Assembly: GCF_027580225.2 (NCBI RefSeq)
Contig: NC_073354.2
Location: 30,586,001 to 30,650,000, forward strand
Source of the DNA: Misgurnus anguillicaudatus
Lineage: Eukaryota; Chordata; Actinopteri; Cypriniformes; Cobitidae
Length of the DNA stretch: 64,000 bases
Reading direction: 5' to 3'
The stretch's first letter is position 1. Each line of letters begins with the position of its first letter. This document shows positions 38,513 to 49,795 of the stretch, in pieces. The translations under genes and the position numbers were made by a program. The notes under the pieces were generated by a model. That model was not told the origin of the DNA. It saw only the letters and a program-made list of their open reading frames with translations, and ran no database searches.

Positions 38513-39802
38513 TTTTATAGAGTGTGCTATGCTATACAGACATGCAAACATCAGTCTCAGTCAACAAATGTTTGCATTTGCAGAGTTTATTTGTAAGACT
38601 CGGCTATGCATCTGCCTCCACATGTGCTAATGTACTTGATGAACTTTTATACACGACAGCTGCTTGCATTGACAACAACACGGTATGTTCATCAAGCCCG
38701 CAAGCATTAATGTGACCTGGTAAAACCCCACTTACATCCAAATTGGTACGGTGAGAGATCTTTTGAGAATAATGGTGAAATGGCTACACAATCACACTAC
38801 TAACACAGCTGACCTACAAATAATTGAGTATGAGTTAGCTGGGGGCCCGGAGGGGTGAGTATGCAAGGGAGTTCGCGGTTTGCTTCATTTCGTCGATCTG
38901 AACCGCCTGAAGTATTGTGTCCCCTCATCCAATCGCCGTCTGAGGAGCAGGTGCAAGATGGGAAATGGAGAGCTATACCCCCTAACCATATGCCATACAC
39001 GCACACACGGCACCCGTAAACCGTCTCTCGGTGATAGGCCAAATGAATAAGCAGCCATAAATGAGGGCCTGGCATAGCGACCGAGAACGGCAAGGCGTCT
39101 GCACCATGCTGCTTCCTGCTGAGCCGAATTGGACCCCAAGGCGGTGAGGTCAGCGCACTTCTATAGGGAAGCAAGGGAGTGTGCCGGGGCCATTTGTGCT
39201 GCAGACAAAGTAACAGGGCCGAGCGTATCCAACAAGCCCAACCGGCCGGAAATGACACAAAAGCAGATAATTTGGTTTGCTGCCCGAGTTGCACTGGCGT
39301 GCGGCGAGCTGTGCACCCTGTTTTAATGGAATCACAGCCTCAGATATAAGACGATCGTGAAAAGTCACAAACATCACACAACGGCAGGACTGTGCAGGTA
39401 TGAATTGACATAAACAACAAAGACTGCATTTAAATAAGTGTATCTACACTTCAATTCTCTGATGCATGTTACATACTCAGTCATAAAAGGAAAAATGCCT
39501 TAATGTTTCAACCATAACGCTATGTAAATTCTTTCCAATCACCACAGTGACAGTATAATGAAACATTTATGCTAAAGCATTGAATGAAGCATAGCGTTAA
39601 AGTCCATTATCAATCTACAACAATAAAAGATATAGCAATAAATATTCCAGAGGTAACAGATGCATACCATGTTCATAGTCTCCATCGTATTGGATTTACT
39701 ATGTGCTGACACAACGACATCAATGACATTTAAAGAGAGCAGTTATATGGAATTATGGGTATAGGTCAAAGGTTATCACCCCAGTTCCATAAATAGCTAA
39801 AA
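38513..39802. other. Unique sequence with a GC-rich block at 38820-39340
   Basis: The block 38820-39340 is distinctly GC-richer and more complex than its surroundings and has no repeat copies in the window. Both strands are open for long stretches (164 codons on the minus strand at 38800-39294), but overlapping open frames on both strands suggest composition, not coding. It is my strongest candidate for a conserved intronic regulatory element, though this is untested. Confidence 0.4.
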
Positions 39803-40815
39803 CCGTGGGTTCACACCAGCCGCATTTGAGGCGTCAAAATCACGTCTACCATGCCTAGTTTTCCGCTTGAACAGTTTGAGTTTACTCGCTTCATTCACGC
39901 GTGAAAGCCACACGTAAAATTCTAGTCATATAGACTTTCATGCGGAAATTTGTGTCATGGGAGGGGCTTCTGCTACTCCGGTGGCTTCCTGTAATCATGT
40001 CACTACTACAGCAAAGTCCTGATTGGTTAAAGGAATAGTCTACTCATTTTCAATATTAAAATATGTTATTACCTTAACCAAGAACCGCCGATACATCCCT
40101 CCACCATCTGCGCGCGCGCACGCAAGCGCCGGAGCGCGCCGCGACGCTTCGATGGCATTTACCTTGGCCCCATTCATTCGGTGGTGCCATTTGGAGGTGA
40201 AGTTGGAGGTGGCCAGGCGCGTCAACGTTTTTCCTATTTAAGACGAGTGGTTATACGAGCAAGTTTGGTGGTACAAAATAAAACGTAGCGCTTTTCTAAG
40301 CGGATTTAAAAGAGGAACTATATTTTATGGCGTAATAGCACTTTTGGGAGTACTTCGACTCGGCGCAGGAACACTCCCCCTCTCCCATTATGAGAGTGAG
40401 AAGGGGAGCGGACTTTTCAGGCAAAAGTGCTATTCCGCCATAAAATATAGTTCCTCTTTTAAATCCGCTTAGAAAAGCGCTACGTTTTATTTTGTACCAC
40501 CAAACTTGCTCGTATAACTACTCGTCTTAAATAGGAAAAACGTTGATGTGTTTGGTCACTTCTAACTTTATCTCTAAATGGAACCATTGAATGAATGGGG
40601 CTAAGCTAAATGCTATCAAAGCGTCGCAGCGCGCTCCAGCGCTTACGTGCACGCACACAGATGATAGAGGGATGTATCAACAATTCTTAGTTAAGGTAAT
40701 AACATATTTTAATATTGAAAATGAGTAGACTATTCCTTTAACACAGTGCCTTTTTCCGCCAAAGTTACAATTTTTCAACTCGTGCGTTTGCCGCGGCAAC
40801 GCTCAATTCGCGCCA
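39803..40815 (-). mobile_element. Harbinger-like element, copy 2, split by a TTAA foldback
   Basis: The end GTGGGTTCACACCAGCCGC matches the right end of 17973-18690 reversed. The right terminus is not recognisable. The internal sequence CCTGATTGGTTAA|C corresponds to GTTAACCAATCAGG in the first copy. It is interrupted exactly at that TTAA by the element 40031-40737. No MADF frame could be read here. Confidence 0.6.
40031..40737. mobile_element. Nested TTAA foldback element (AGGAATAGTCTACTC ends)
   Basis: TTAA lies at 40027-40030 and 40738-40741. The ends AGGAATAGTCTACTCATTTT are exact inverted repeats and the two halves are inverted along most of the 707 bp. The loop near 40380-40400 contains GC-rich CTCGGCGCAGG. 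Open frames on both strands at 40023-40241 arise from the arm and are not genes. Confidence 0.85.
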
Positions 40816-41386
40816 TTCCAGTAAATCTTTACCAACACATGCCAGTAGCTTATCAATTGGGCCATCTCAAACAATAATCAATAAAAAAAATTTGTAAACT
40901 TTTGACAAAAACAAACTTCTCGCTAACAAATAATACTGTACGTCTATCCCGAGCCGCTGGGACAGAGAGCAGGTTTAGCCAGAGATCCACAGACCTGAAC
41001 CTGGATCATCAATCGCACGCTGTAACAGTTTCTGCTGCTACTGCTTTTAATTTCCCCAGTGTCTCTGTGTCTAAACTCTATACAGCTGGAAGGAGTTTCA
41101 GTTAAAAACGACAAAGGCACTTACTGAGGGAGAAATAATGGCAGTCGATGCCGGACTCTAAGCCTTCGGCTGTGGTGAGAGACGGTCATCTCATTGCAGG
41201 AGGATGCAATGTTTTTTCATACTGTAGCAGCTGATCTGAGCCCTCTTGTGTCTGGATCATTTGCATTAAATTGGAATACCAAAATCCTTTTCAATGCTCC
41301 TCTGGTTTAGACTTAAGTCCAGCTAGTATGTCATTAAAAATGTCATTAAAGGAATGCAATGAAAGTTGGGATCGTTCAGAACTGCA
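40816..41386. other. Intron sequence, nothing recognised
   Basis: No element edge or domain is recognised. The plus open frame at 40902-41105 is featureless. Confidence 0.35.
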
Positions 41387-41390
41387 TTAA

Positions 41391-42254
41391 AGGCACAAAA
41401 GAGGATGTTTTGTTTTATACATTTTTGCAGTATTACTTGAAACTGTCTTTACTATCTGATAAAAGACTATTTATTAGGTGCACTGAAAGTAATAATATTA
41501 ATATACGTCATCTGTGCACAAGGTAGGGCCTTAAAAACATCAGCCAATCATTGACGCAATCATCGCAATCCTCATTGGCCCTCTGGCTTGTCAATCACTG
41601 CCATTACATTTCTTGTGAGAGACGTGCACGCTCCAGTAACTTTACACAGGCGACGCATGCGCACGGCGCATGAAACTCGACGTAAGTTTCGGTTTGTTTT
41701 CCTTGTCCTCCTCAAATTTGCACCATGGTAGAGAAGAAACCCGAAGGAGGACGCAAAAGAAATTTTAATTTATCCAGAGTCTAACCAGAGTCGTTATTGG
41801 AGAAATATTTCAACGCTGGAGAGCAATGAAGGAACAGAGAAGTGTCAAGACAGACGCACAGTTTGCATAAATTCTTCTCGACAGGTAACAGTGATTATTT
41901 TTTCTTTGTGGAATAATTATTGTTGTACTGTTATTCAGGTATATTGACGTTGTTCTTGTACTGTAGTTGTAAGACGGCCAGTCTGCTACATGCTAGCTGA
42001 AATGGTAGTAGCGTCGACTGATCTAACGTCTTATGTGTTTATTATCATATCATTTCACATAATGAATCCACTGACGCGACATATGCCGGTGGTAAACAAA
42101 CACTCGTGTTCAAATACTTGTGCACGAGTTTTGGAAGGCGTTCCCTAGAAATGAACTTTGAAGGAGGGGGGCTGTTCTTACGCATGCGCTCATTTCAAAA
42201 ACTCAGTAACGGTCTTTGGACTCTCAGTCGGCGAAAACATCCTCTTTTGCGCCT
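41391..42254. mobile_element. TTAA-flanked element (AGGCRCAAAAGAGGATGTTTT ends)
   Basis: TTAA lies at 41387-41390 and 42255-42258. The left end AGGCACAAAAGAGGATGTTT is mirrored by AGGCGCAAAAGAGGATGTTT on the other strand. The length is 864 bp. An ATG near 41726 opens only about 18 codons (MVEKKPEGGRK...). No domain is recognised. Confidence 0.8.
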
Positions 42255-42650
42255 TTAAAACTGTGGCTGTTTCTCAATATGCGTTCTTCAGCGATCTTGC
42301 GTTCTTGTGTTCTCGCTCTACATCATCATTAGATGTCGAAGTTCAATTCCAATTCTCAAGAACGTAAAGTACAGAGGACGCTTGAAAATATTCGGATGTG
42401 TTCTTGATATCGAGGATGCATCGAGTGCAGACTTGCTGTCACTGTTGATCTGTGTCATGTCTTGTTTCTGTTCTGATTGTCGTCACCTGGACTCTTGTTA
42501 ATTAATTACCTGCCTCATCACACCTGTGTATCGTTAGTCTGTTTGTGTATATATACCCTGCCTGTTGTATGTGCACTTGTCGGATCATTGTCACTACTTT
42601 AATGTCTGTTCCTGTTTCGTGTGTTGGATGTTCCTGTGTTACCTGCCCGT

Positions 42651-42939
42651 CCAGGAGGGTCGAGTCGTCTGCCTCGGTTCCCGAGATGGCCGCTCCGGTC
42701 TTTGCGGCTTTGTCCCGGCTTCCTGCCCTGCCGGTTTCACTCCAGCTCCCTGCGCTGCCGAGTTCGCCCTGGCTTCCTGCCCTTCCGGCTTCATTCCGGC
42801 TCCCTGCCCTGCCGCCTTCGCCCCGGCTTCCGCCGGCTCCGCCGTGGTCTCCAAGCCCTCCATCCCTCCCCCCAGACTCACCCTCCCGGACTTTTGTTTT
42901 TATTTATGTTTGGGTGGTTGTGTCTGGAAGCCACTCTTT
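42651..42939 (+). pseudogene. Proline-rich C-terminal fragment of a retroelement polyprotein
   Basis: The frame reads repeated LPALP/SLPP units followed by a hydrophobic FVFIYVWVVV just before the polypurine tract. Fish gypsy-type elements often end their polyprotein in such a Pro-rich tail. It has no enzyme domain. Because GC-rich repeats leave several frames open, the exact frame is uncertain. Confidence 0.45.
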
Positions 42940-42959
42940 GGGGGGGGGGGGGGGGGTAC

Positions 42960-43281
42960 TGTCACGGTTGGTCCATGTCATGTTTTGTTTCTGTTCTGAT
43001 TGTCGTCACCTGAACTCTTGTTAATTAATTACCTGCCTCATCACACCTGTGTATCGTTAGTCTGTTTGTGTATATTTGTATATCTACCCCTGCCTGTTGT
43101 ATGTGCACTTGCCGGATCATTGTCGCTACTTTCATGTCTGTTCCTGTTTCTTGTATTGGATGTTCCTGTGTTACCTCCCCGTTGTTTTATTCTCGTGCTT
43201 GGTTTCTCATTTGTTATTAAATGTTATTTATTTCATCGTGAACTTGCACTTGTGTCCTTACTCCTGTTCCCAGTCATGACA
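42960..43281 (+). repeat. 3' LTR (complete)
   Basis: It begins TGTCACGG directly after the polypurine tract and ends CATGACA before the CTTGC duplication. It matches the partial 5' LTR at 42437-42650 over most of the first two-thirds. Confidence 0.8.
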
Positions 43282-43457
43282 CTTGCGCGCTAAAATCGCT
43301 TCATGCCCCAGAAGTCATTGCGGCAAAACAATGGCAGAGGTCAGGTTACCAACAGGAAGATCGCTCTTTGTTCTTCCAAGGTCGCCTGGCAAAACCGATC
43401 TCCACTAGAGAACGAAGTCTGTTCTTTGCGTTCTTGGAATTGAAAAACTGCCTGTAA

Positions 43458-43600
43458 CTTTTTGAGGCCCACTAAAGTCCACTATATGGAAAAAAACCTG
43501 GAATGTTTTCCTCAAAATACGAATTTTTTCTTGATTGAACATCTTGTATGACGTGTGTGTGAGTAAATTATCAGAATTTTTTCTAAAAGTGGAGTTTTCA
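43458..43600. mobile_element. Partial arm of the TTAA/THAP-like family
   Basis: CTAAAGTCCACTATATGG, AATGTTTTCCTCAAAATACG and GAGTAAATTATCAG follow the order of the right arm of the element at 20408-21316. Only one arm is present. Confidence 0.55.
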
Positions 43601-44260
43601 TTTCACCATTTAAACAGAATCAAATGCGTATCCGGTCTAAGACAGCCTTTTCAACAGGGTATGTAAATTGTGTTTGGTGACTTAACCATTTTCAAAAACT
43701 TCATTTAATTATAATTTGTAATAGTCTCTCTTATCTTCAATGACTACAGCATCTGTTAATAAACCAGGCACTTCCATTAGAGTGTTTGTGTGAATGCGTC
43801 CTTAAAGAGCACCTATTTCCTTGCTAAAAAAACAATGCTATTTTGTGTATTTGGTATAACAATGTGTTCACGTGGTTTAAGGTAAAAAAAAAACGCATTC
43901 TTTTCTACATACCGTACATTTTTGTAGCTCCAGATTTCACTTTCTTCCTGAAATGCACGGATTTGAAAAGTTCTCTGTCCCTGATTGGTCAGCTAATCTG
44001 TACGTTGTAATTGCTCTAAATACTTCTGACGTCAGCCGGAAACATGACGCTCCTTACCATGTTTGAAAGATTCGGTTGCTAACAGGAGTTAACTTACAGG
44101 CTGCGAGTCTGAAGTGGGAGGAATTATGATAATGTCGGTCTTCTCTACATCACCAATCCCAGGAAGTAAACTGTTGCCTACAATCCGTGTGTTTGTTATA
44201 GTCCAAGAAAAGAGATTTACGTTGGAGATGATAACTCGCATCATCGTTTATTTTAGGGTA
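43601..44260. repeat. Unclassified interspersed repeat (about 43803-44240)
   Basis: TTAAAGAGCACCTATTTCC at 43803 resembles the start of a common fish repeat (TTAAAGGGCACCTATT). The following sequence has the same character to about 44240. No right terminus is found. Confidence 0.4.
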
Positions 44261-46625
44261 TGTACCTTTTGCATATCGTTAACATGTACTAATACACACA
44301 CATCAAAGGAAATGTAAAAACATGAATCAGACAATTGTCTCTCAGCTCGTGTCCTACCTGCAAGGCCACAGATCCAAAACACTACATACTACTGTACTGT
44401 ACATGCTGTAGTTTACCCTTGAAAAACTGTTCATAACCAGGAGCTCTGTGGTAATTTTCTGGGCCATATAATGTCCATTTTGACAGTGATGAGTCAGATG
44501 AAGGTTGTTACGATGAATGTTCTCCCGCTTCCCTTATGAAACATTACCTCACCATCATGATTGGACAAGATTACGGAGATGGAACAAAATTAACAGCAAT
44601 ATCAGATTTCATTCAGTGTACTTTGCTAAATTTATGTAATAATCCTTGAATAAGTGACATCAATCACCTACAAGAAGCAAATTATGTGAGTCTGAACATT
44701 ATGCCAATTATAGGTGTAATTCAACGGACTCGAATCCGCTCGCCAGCCCGATAGCAAATTTCGTGCTGTCAAAGTCAGTTTAAGGGACAAATTGCTAATT
44801 TCAACGCTATTCTCTGGAAAATTTCAGCCTGCCAAGTCTCTCATTGATTTCCATGAAATCCATAACAGTGCGGCTATGTCTAGAATACATCTGAGTTTCA
44901 CACCTAATGCAACTTATCATGAAATCAACAGATTTTATATTCGGAGTAAAGGCCAACGATCCATAACCTGGTAACACGGCATGCGTGTAAGTCATTGGAG
45001 TCCATGCTTTTGTTATGACAAAGGTAATCAATCACTCTTTTGTGCAATTGGCATTCTTGTCCAGACACCAGACTGGTGGAAGTGAGAAGATATAATGAAT
45101 GAAGCCTCTAGAGACAATCTGTCACTGAGCTGAAGAGGGGAGGGGTGTGATGTGAGAGGGCGTGGCCCAGCTTGAAAGAGGAGTGGTCATGTGACATGTT
45201 TGTCTGTAAAGGGAAGATGAGAGGTGTGGAGCATAGCTTCTTAATGTATATGATGATAAACAAAGTCAGATAGTTGATAGATATATTTGATAGACGTCAG
45301 TAATAATAAAATGATCTGCTGGAAAAATCTTAAGTTGGTTAGTTGGTTTATCAGCCAAAATGGTCCAAAAAATAAGTTTACTGTTGTGAATCGGGTTTTA
45401 AAAAAAATCTTTTATTTTAATCCAAAAAGTTACATAGTACTGCTTTATATATGATCAAAATTACCATCTGCTTGCTTATGTTTTACTGAAATAATGCACA
45501 CAAAAGTGTCATATCTTACCCTTCAAGCAGCATTCAAAGGTATCATCACTTCAGAATCGTCATCAATATTTTCTGTTTATTTTCATACATGCAATCATAC
45601 TATACACGGTCTTTATCAACAACTTATTACCGAAGTACAATAACATTATTGATTGACCTCCTAATGGCCAACTTGCACTCATCTATAATCAGCTGCTGAT
45701 CCATAACTGGTGAAAAATCAGTTACTCATTTCTCTGAGGGCATATTAAGCATGCAGAAAAAGCGAGACAGAACAATGACGGCCCACTGATACGGCCTTGG
45801 GGAACCTCGAGTCCCAATTTGACATTCAAACCAAATTTGACTGTATAACAATGATGATTGCAAAATAATAGCCTTGAACCCCCTGAGAACAGTCAAGGTT
45901 TGCTAAAGTGCCTAGCAGGGAAGTCGAAAATTGGCACAGACAGCGCAGTGTCTCTCAGTTACTTGATTAAGCATTATATGAAACTCAATGTTATTTATAT
46001 TTTTGGAAGCACTAGTTTTGTTCTGCTTTAAAGCTACAATAAGATTACGAACTAAGGTGTAGGTGGTCTTACAGAGAGTCAATGGATCATTTCCATACAT
46101 TTACCCACAGCTTGCTCTAAAATGACTCTTTCTCTACATTATTTGTCTCGTGGCCGCGGCTGTGGTATTAAACTCCTCGGGGACTGTTGTTATTGTTATG
46201 AGCACAGAGGATGCACAGATGAGACACACAGCCACCGCGCATGCACCCACAATGAGTATATTATGCTAATAGGTGGCATGTCCGTTTCCCATGGTGCTCT
46301 TCTTATGCAAAAGAGAGAAAACTGCAGTGATGAATAAGAAAAGGGACTTGGTTCTGCTTTCCGATCGTCCGTTAAACCACAAACAAACATAAATATCTCT
46401 CTCGCTAGTGAAAATGAGGCTGTGGGTGGATATACTCTACACATGTAATCTCACCACTTAGAAATACAGGCATCACAGTTGTTTAAGTGTACACAGAGTT
46501 TAGCATTAATCAACCTTACTTAAAAAGCCAGTTATAATCTGTTTTTGAAAAGACATCGTGTTCAGTAGAATATAGATGATGGTCACCAACCATAAAGTAC
46601 TTCAAATGTCCAGTTTAGATGATTG
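44261..46625. other. Long repeat-poor stretch; possible conserved blocks
   Basis: This is the longest stretch without a recognised element. Candidate conserved blocks by appearance are 44700-45060 and 46100-46345. The latter contains ATGCTAAT (46264) and TATGCAAA (46305), octamer-like words. No exon with splice sites and a domain was found. All function is conjecture. Confidence 0.35.
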
Positions 46626-47510
46626 TCCAGATAATTTACTCACCACCATGTCATCCAAAATGTTGATGTCTTTCTTTGTTCAGTCGAGAAGAAATTATGT
46701 TTTTTGAGGAAAACATTGCAGGATTTTTCTAATTTTATTGGACTTTAATAGAGCCCAACATCCAATACTTAACTCAACACTTAACAGCTCTTTTCAACTG
46801 AGCCTCAAAGGACTACAAACAATCCCAAACGAGCCACAAGGGTCCTATCTAGCAAAACGACCGTCACTCTTGACAATAAAAATGACAATTATACACTTTT
46901 AAAGCACAACTTCTCGGCTAGATCCGGTCGTGATGCGCTAGCGTGACCCGACGCAATACGTCATCACGTCAAGAGGTCACAGAGGACGAATGCGAAACTC
47001 CGGTCCAGTGTTTACATGTGTTGAGAAAGAGGACCGTTCCTACGTTGTTGTATGTCAACTGATACTAATTAATGTCTTTGTGGCAGTTTTTTGTTTACAA
47101 TGGTCCGCAAATGTGCGTTTTATATATGTAACACGTGACCTCCCTACGTCACTACGCATTTACGTTAGGTCGCGCTGGACCGGACCTTGATGAACAGTTG
47201 TGGTTTAAAAGTACATATTTTTTATTTTTCTTGTCAAAAATGACAATCGTTTCTCTAGATAAGACCCTTATGCCTCGTTTGGGATTGTTTATAGTCCTTT
47301 GAAACTCCGTTGAAAAAAACTGATAAGTGTTGAGTTAAGTATTAAATGTTGGGCTCTATTTAAGTCCATTCAAATTAGAAAAATCCTGCAATGTTTTCCT
47401 CAAAAAACATAATTTCTTCTCGACTGAACAAAGAAAAACATCAACATTTTGGATGACATGGTGGTGAGTAAATTATCTGAATTTTTCTTTTAAGAAAATG
47501 GACTAATCCT
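46626..47510 (+). mobile_element. TTAA foldback element, copy 3 (THAP-like start)
   Basis: The right end reads AGGATTAGTCCATTTTCTTA on the other strand and is followed by TTAA at 47511-47514. The left end has lost about 45 bp. ATG at 47100 opens the same 12 codons MVRKCAFYICNT as at 20906. The arms match those at 20408 and 36673. Confidence 0.7.
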
Positions 47511-47514
47511 TTAA

Positions 47515-48669
47515 ACCAGACTAAGGTAGGTTTGGTTGGTTTGGAGGACTTTTGAAACAAGAAAACAAACTCGGTCAGCCTGAACTATTTTTTTCAAAAG
47601 GGAAAAGGGCATGAAAACATCTAGTGGTGCTCTAGCTGGCGTCCACCATGGCTTTCTCATCACTGTGATTTCTGTCAAAGGTGCAAGTAAATAGGAAGAC
47701 ATACATACAGGGTTCACAGTAAATGTCAAGCAAGCTACAGCTGCTAGGTGCCAGATGGGTGATCTTTAACTATGCCATCTATATGAACGCACCTGAGAAA
47801 GTGCCCTCGGAGGAGTCAGGAGAGCTTTTTCTCAGAGCCAAAAAACAGACCCACTCTCAATATCTATTTTGCCAGGCCAAAGGCATCACACGAAAGATGA
47901 ATTTATGTGGTAAAAAAGGTAACGGTAAAGTTAAGTAGGTCTGTGACTATTAAAATGCGCGTTTTCACAACGAATGAATGTTAACGAATTACGGTGAACT
48001 GGTGCCACATCCAAAAGCCAGAGGGCGCTCTCGTGCAGAAAATTTATTTGTGCCACAGAAGAAGTATCATTACAAACGCTATTCCAGGAAATATCTAGAT
48101 GCATATTTATTTCGCTGTTCTTCAAATTGTTTCAGGTATTTTCATGATTATAAAGAATATTTTGAATGATTGTGTTTGACGAGTGTTGGATTTTTAAATG
48201 CACGTTATAACGACTCAAACTCATAGTGATTTTAGATTGATAAGGACTTCCTACTGATCACAGAGCCGTAGTACACAAACAAGCTGTGCATGAAACACAG
48301 AATCGAATCCTTGTGATTCAAAATCGATTTCAGACAGGCATTTAAAGTTAAGCAAAAAATTACATTTTAAAAATAAGTTTGCAAAAATTAGTCTACAAAA
48401 AGACCAACGGAAGGGTGAACTAAAATTGATTTGCATTATTTACAAAATGCAAGAAGGAGAAACAAATGTCCAAACAGTAGAGTTCAATTTTTGGGTAAGC
48501 TTAGGTTAGTTGCACATAAAAAAATGCTACATCTCTGACATTGTAACAATCTTATTGAATCACACATAATGCAACATAATTTTTGCTATTGCCATGACAC
48601 CCCGAATGCTTCTTGTCTGCTGGCTGTTCACAAAAACAAACAATCTTGCTGTGCATTATGGTTCACACG
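47515..48669. other. Intron sequence with repeat fragments
   Basis: About 48000-48050 (AAAAGCCAGAGGGCGCTCTC) looks like a repeat fragment. No gene or terminus is recognised. Short frames on both strands have no domains. Confidence 0.35.
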
Positions 48670-48891
48670 GAGCCCCTAAGGGGAAATGGGGCAAGATTAA
48701 ATAAAGTGCGCACGCGATAGTTTTATGTGTGCACGGGATAGATTCACGTGGACACGCGATAGTTTCATGTGCGCAGGCGATAGTTTCATGCAAAACTAAA
48801 CTTTAAAAAAAAAATCTGCACATAAAAGTTTCACGTGAGCACATGAAACTAAACTTTCAATTTTTTTACTCCAATGTCACCTTAGGGGCTC
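48670..48891. mobile_element. MITE with GAGCCCCTAAGG ends and 21-bp tandem units
   Basis: GAGCCCCTAAGG at 48670-48681 is exactly inverted at 48880-48891. Four decayed units of about 21 bp around CACGCGATAGTTTCATGTG lie at about 48709-48792. CGG flanks both ends if the terminus starts at the A. It is non-coding. Confidence 0.75.
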
Positions 48892-48904
48892 GGTAGGTTC
48901 ACAA

Positions 48905-49388
48905 AAGTTTCAAAAAAGGCCTTCCAGTAAAATGTTCTTCTAAAAATACTAAAACATTATTTGATATAAACAAATATATCAAATATTAGAACAGACCCTC
49001 TGCTTTCAAACAAACAAACAAACAAACAAACAAAAAAAACGGGGAAAAAACGTTTCATCCTATCTATATTTTTTTCTCTGCTTATAAACTCTTAAATATG
49101 GGTCTTTTTCTTCAAAAATATTTTTTTTAGCAAAAAGCTAAAATAATTGCATTTTTGTGAAGGGATTTTGTTAGAGATCAGATTCAGAACATTTATCAAA
49201 ACATACACAGAGTTTAAAATGTATAAATCATTTTTTGCTTCAGTTTTTTAATAAATTGGGTAAGTTATCTAGTGGATAATCACGGTATTACACATAACCA
49301 TAAAAACTCACCAGGAACATGTTTTTTTTCATGCAAATGTTTTCTTTTAATTGAGGAGATAACTAGTAAATGGCAGGGAAAGACTTAA
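48905..49388. mobile_element. CTCTTTC family element, decayed copy
   Basis: It shares ordered words with the copies at 11016 and 56581 (CCTTCCAG, CAGACCCTCTGCTTTCAAAC, GTTTCATCC, AGTGGATAA). The right end GGCAGGGAAAGAC then TTAA is recognisable. The left terminus is lost. An AAAC run lies at about 49011-49033. Confidence 0.6.
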
Positions 49389-49501
49389 TAACAAAGTAAA
49401 CAGTTAACAAAAAATTTTGACAGCACACCAGAATACTGATTATGTAACCAAACAAACTATAATGGAGACGGTATACTTAAAGATTGAAATTTTGTCTTAT
49501 A

Positions 49502-49795
49502 GGAATACTTCACCCAAAAATGAAAATTCATCTTTACTTCCATAGTATTATTTTTTCCTACTATGAAAGTCATTGGGGCCTTTGATGATAAGTTTGGTTA
49601 CAAACATTACTCAAAATATCTTCCTTCGTGTTCATTAGAACAATGAAATTTATACAGGTTTATAATAACATTAAAGTGAGTAAAGACAGAATTTTATTTA
49701 CTTCCTATTTCTAAGATTTAATTTTTTCTCTACAAAACCATAGGAGTTTGGAACAAAAAGAGGGTGAAATAATGATGACAGAATTGTAATTTTAA
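49502..49795. mobile_element. Foldback MITE related to GGGATAGTTCACCC elements
   Basis: AGGAATACTTCACCCAAAAA at 49501 matches the usual MITE start, and the right arm carries GATGACAGAATTGTAATTTT. Its internal order looks rearranged. It is non-coding. Confidence 0.6.

Larger units (their letters stand above)
42437..43281 (+). mobile_element. Internally deleted gypsy-type LTR retrotransposon remnant
   Basis: A 5-bp duplication CTTGC flanks it (42432-42436 and 43282-43286). The 5' LTR begins TGTCACTG and is cut at about 42650. The 3' LTR (42960-43281, 322 bp) begins TGTCACGG and ends ATGACA. The LTR segments align closely, with an indel near 42551. Between them lies about 310 bp of the 3' internal region ending in a 17-G polypurine tract (42940-42956). 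Gag, protease, reverse transcriptase, RNase H and integrase are gone. It is old, broken and cannot move by itself. Confidence 0.8.
42263..43455. mobile_element. TIR element with GGCNGTTTYTCAAT ends, hosting an LTR remnant
   Basis: GGCTGTTTCTCAAT on the left is mirrored by GGCAGTTTTTCAATT on the other strand near 43440-43453. GCGTTCTT words recur in both arms. Its own sequence is about 350 bp. The rest is the LTR remnant at 42437-43281, which interrupts it with a 5-bp duplication. The family is not assigned. Confidence 0.55.

Noticed and set aside
38800..39294. 164-codon minus-strand open frame
   Set aside because: Overlapping long frames on both strands in a GC-rich block suggest composition effects. 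No domain or splice signal was found.
42545..43024. 159-codon Pro-rich open frame as a host gene
   Set aside because: The frame lies between retroelement LTR sequences and before a polypurine tract. It is the tail of the retroelement.
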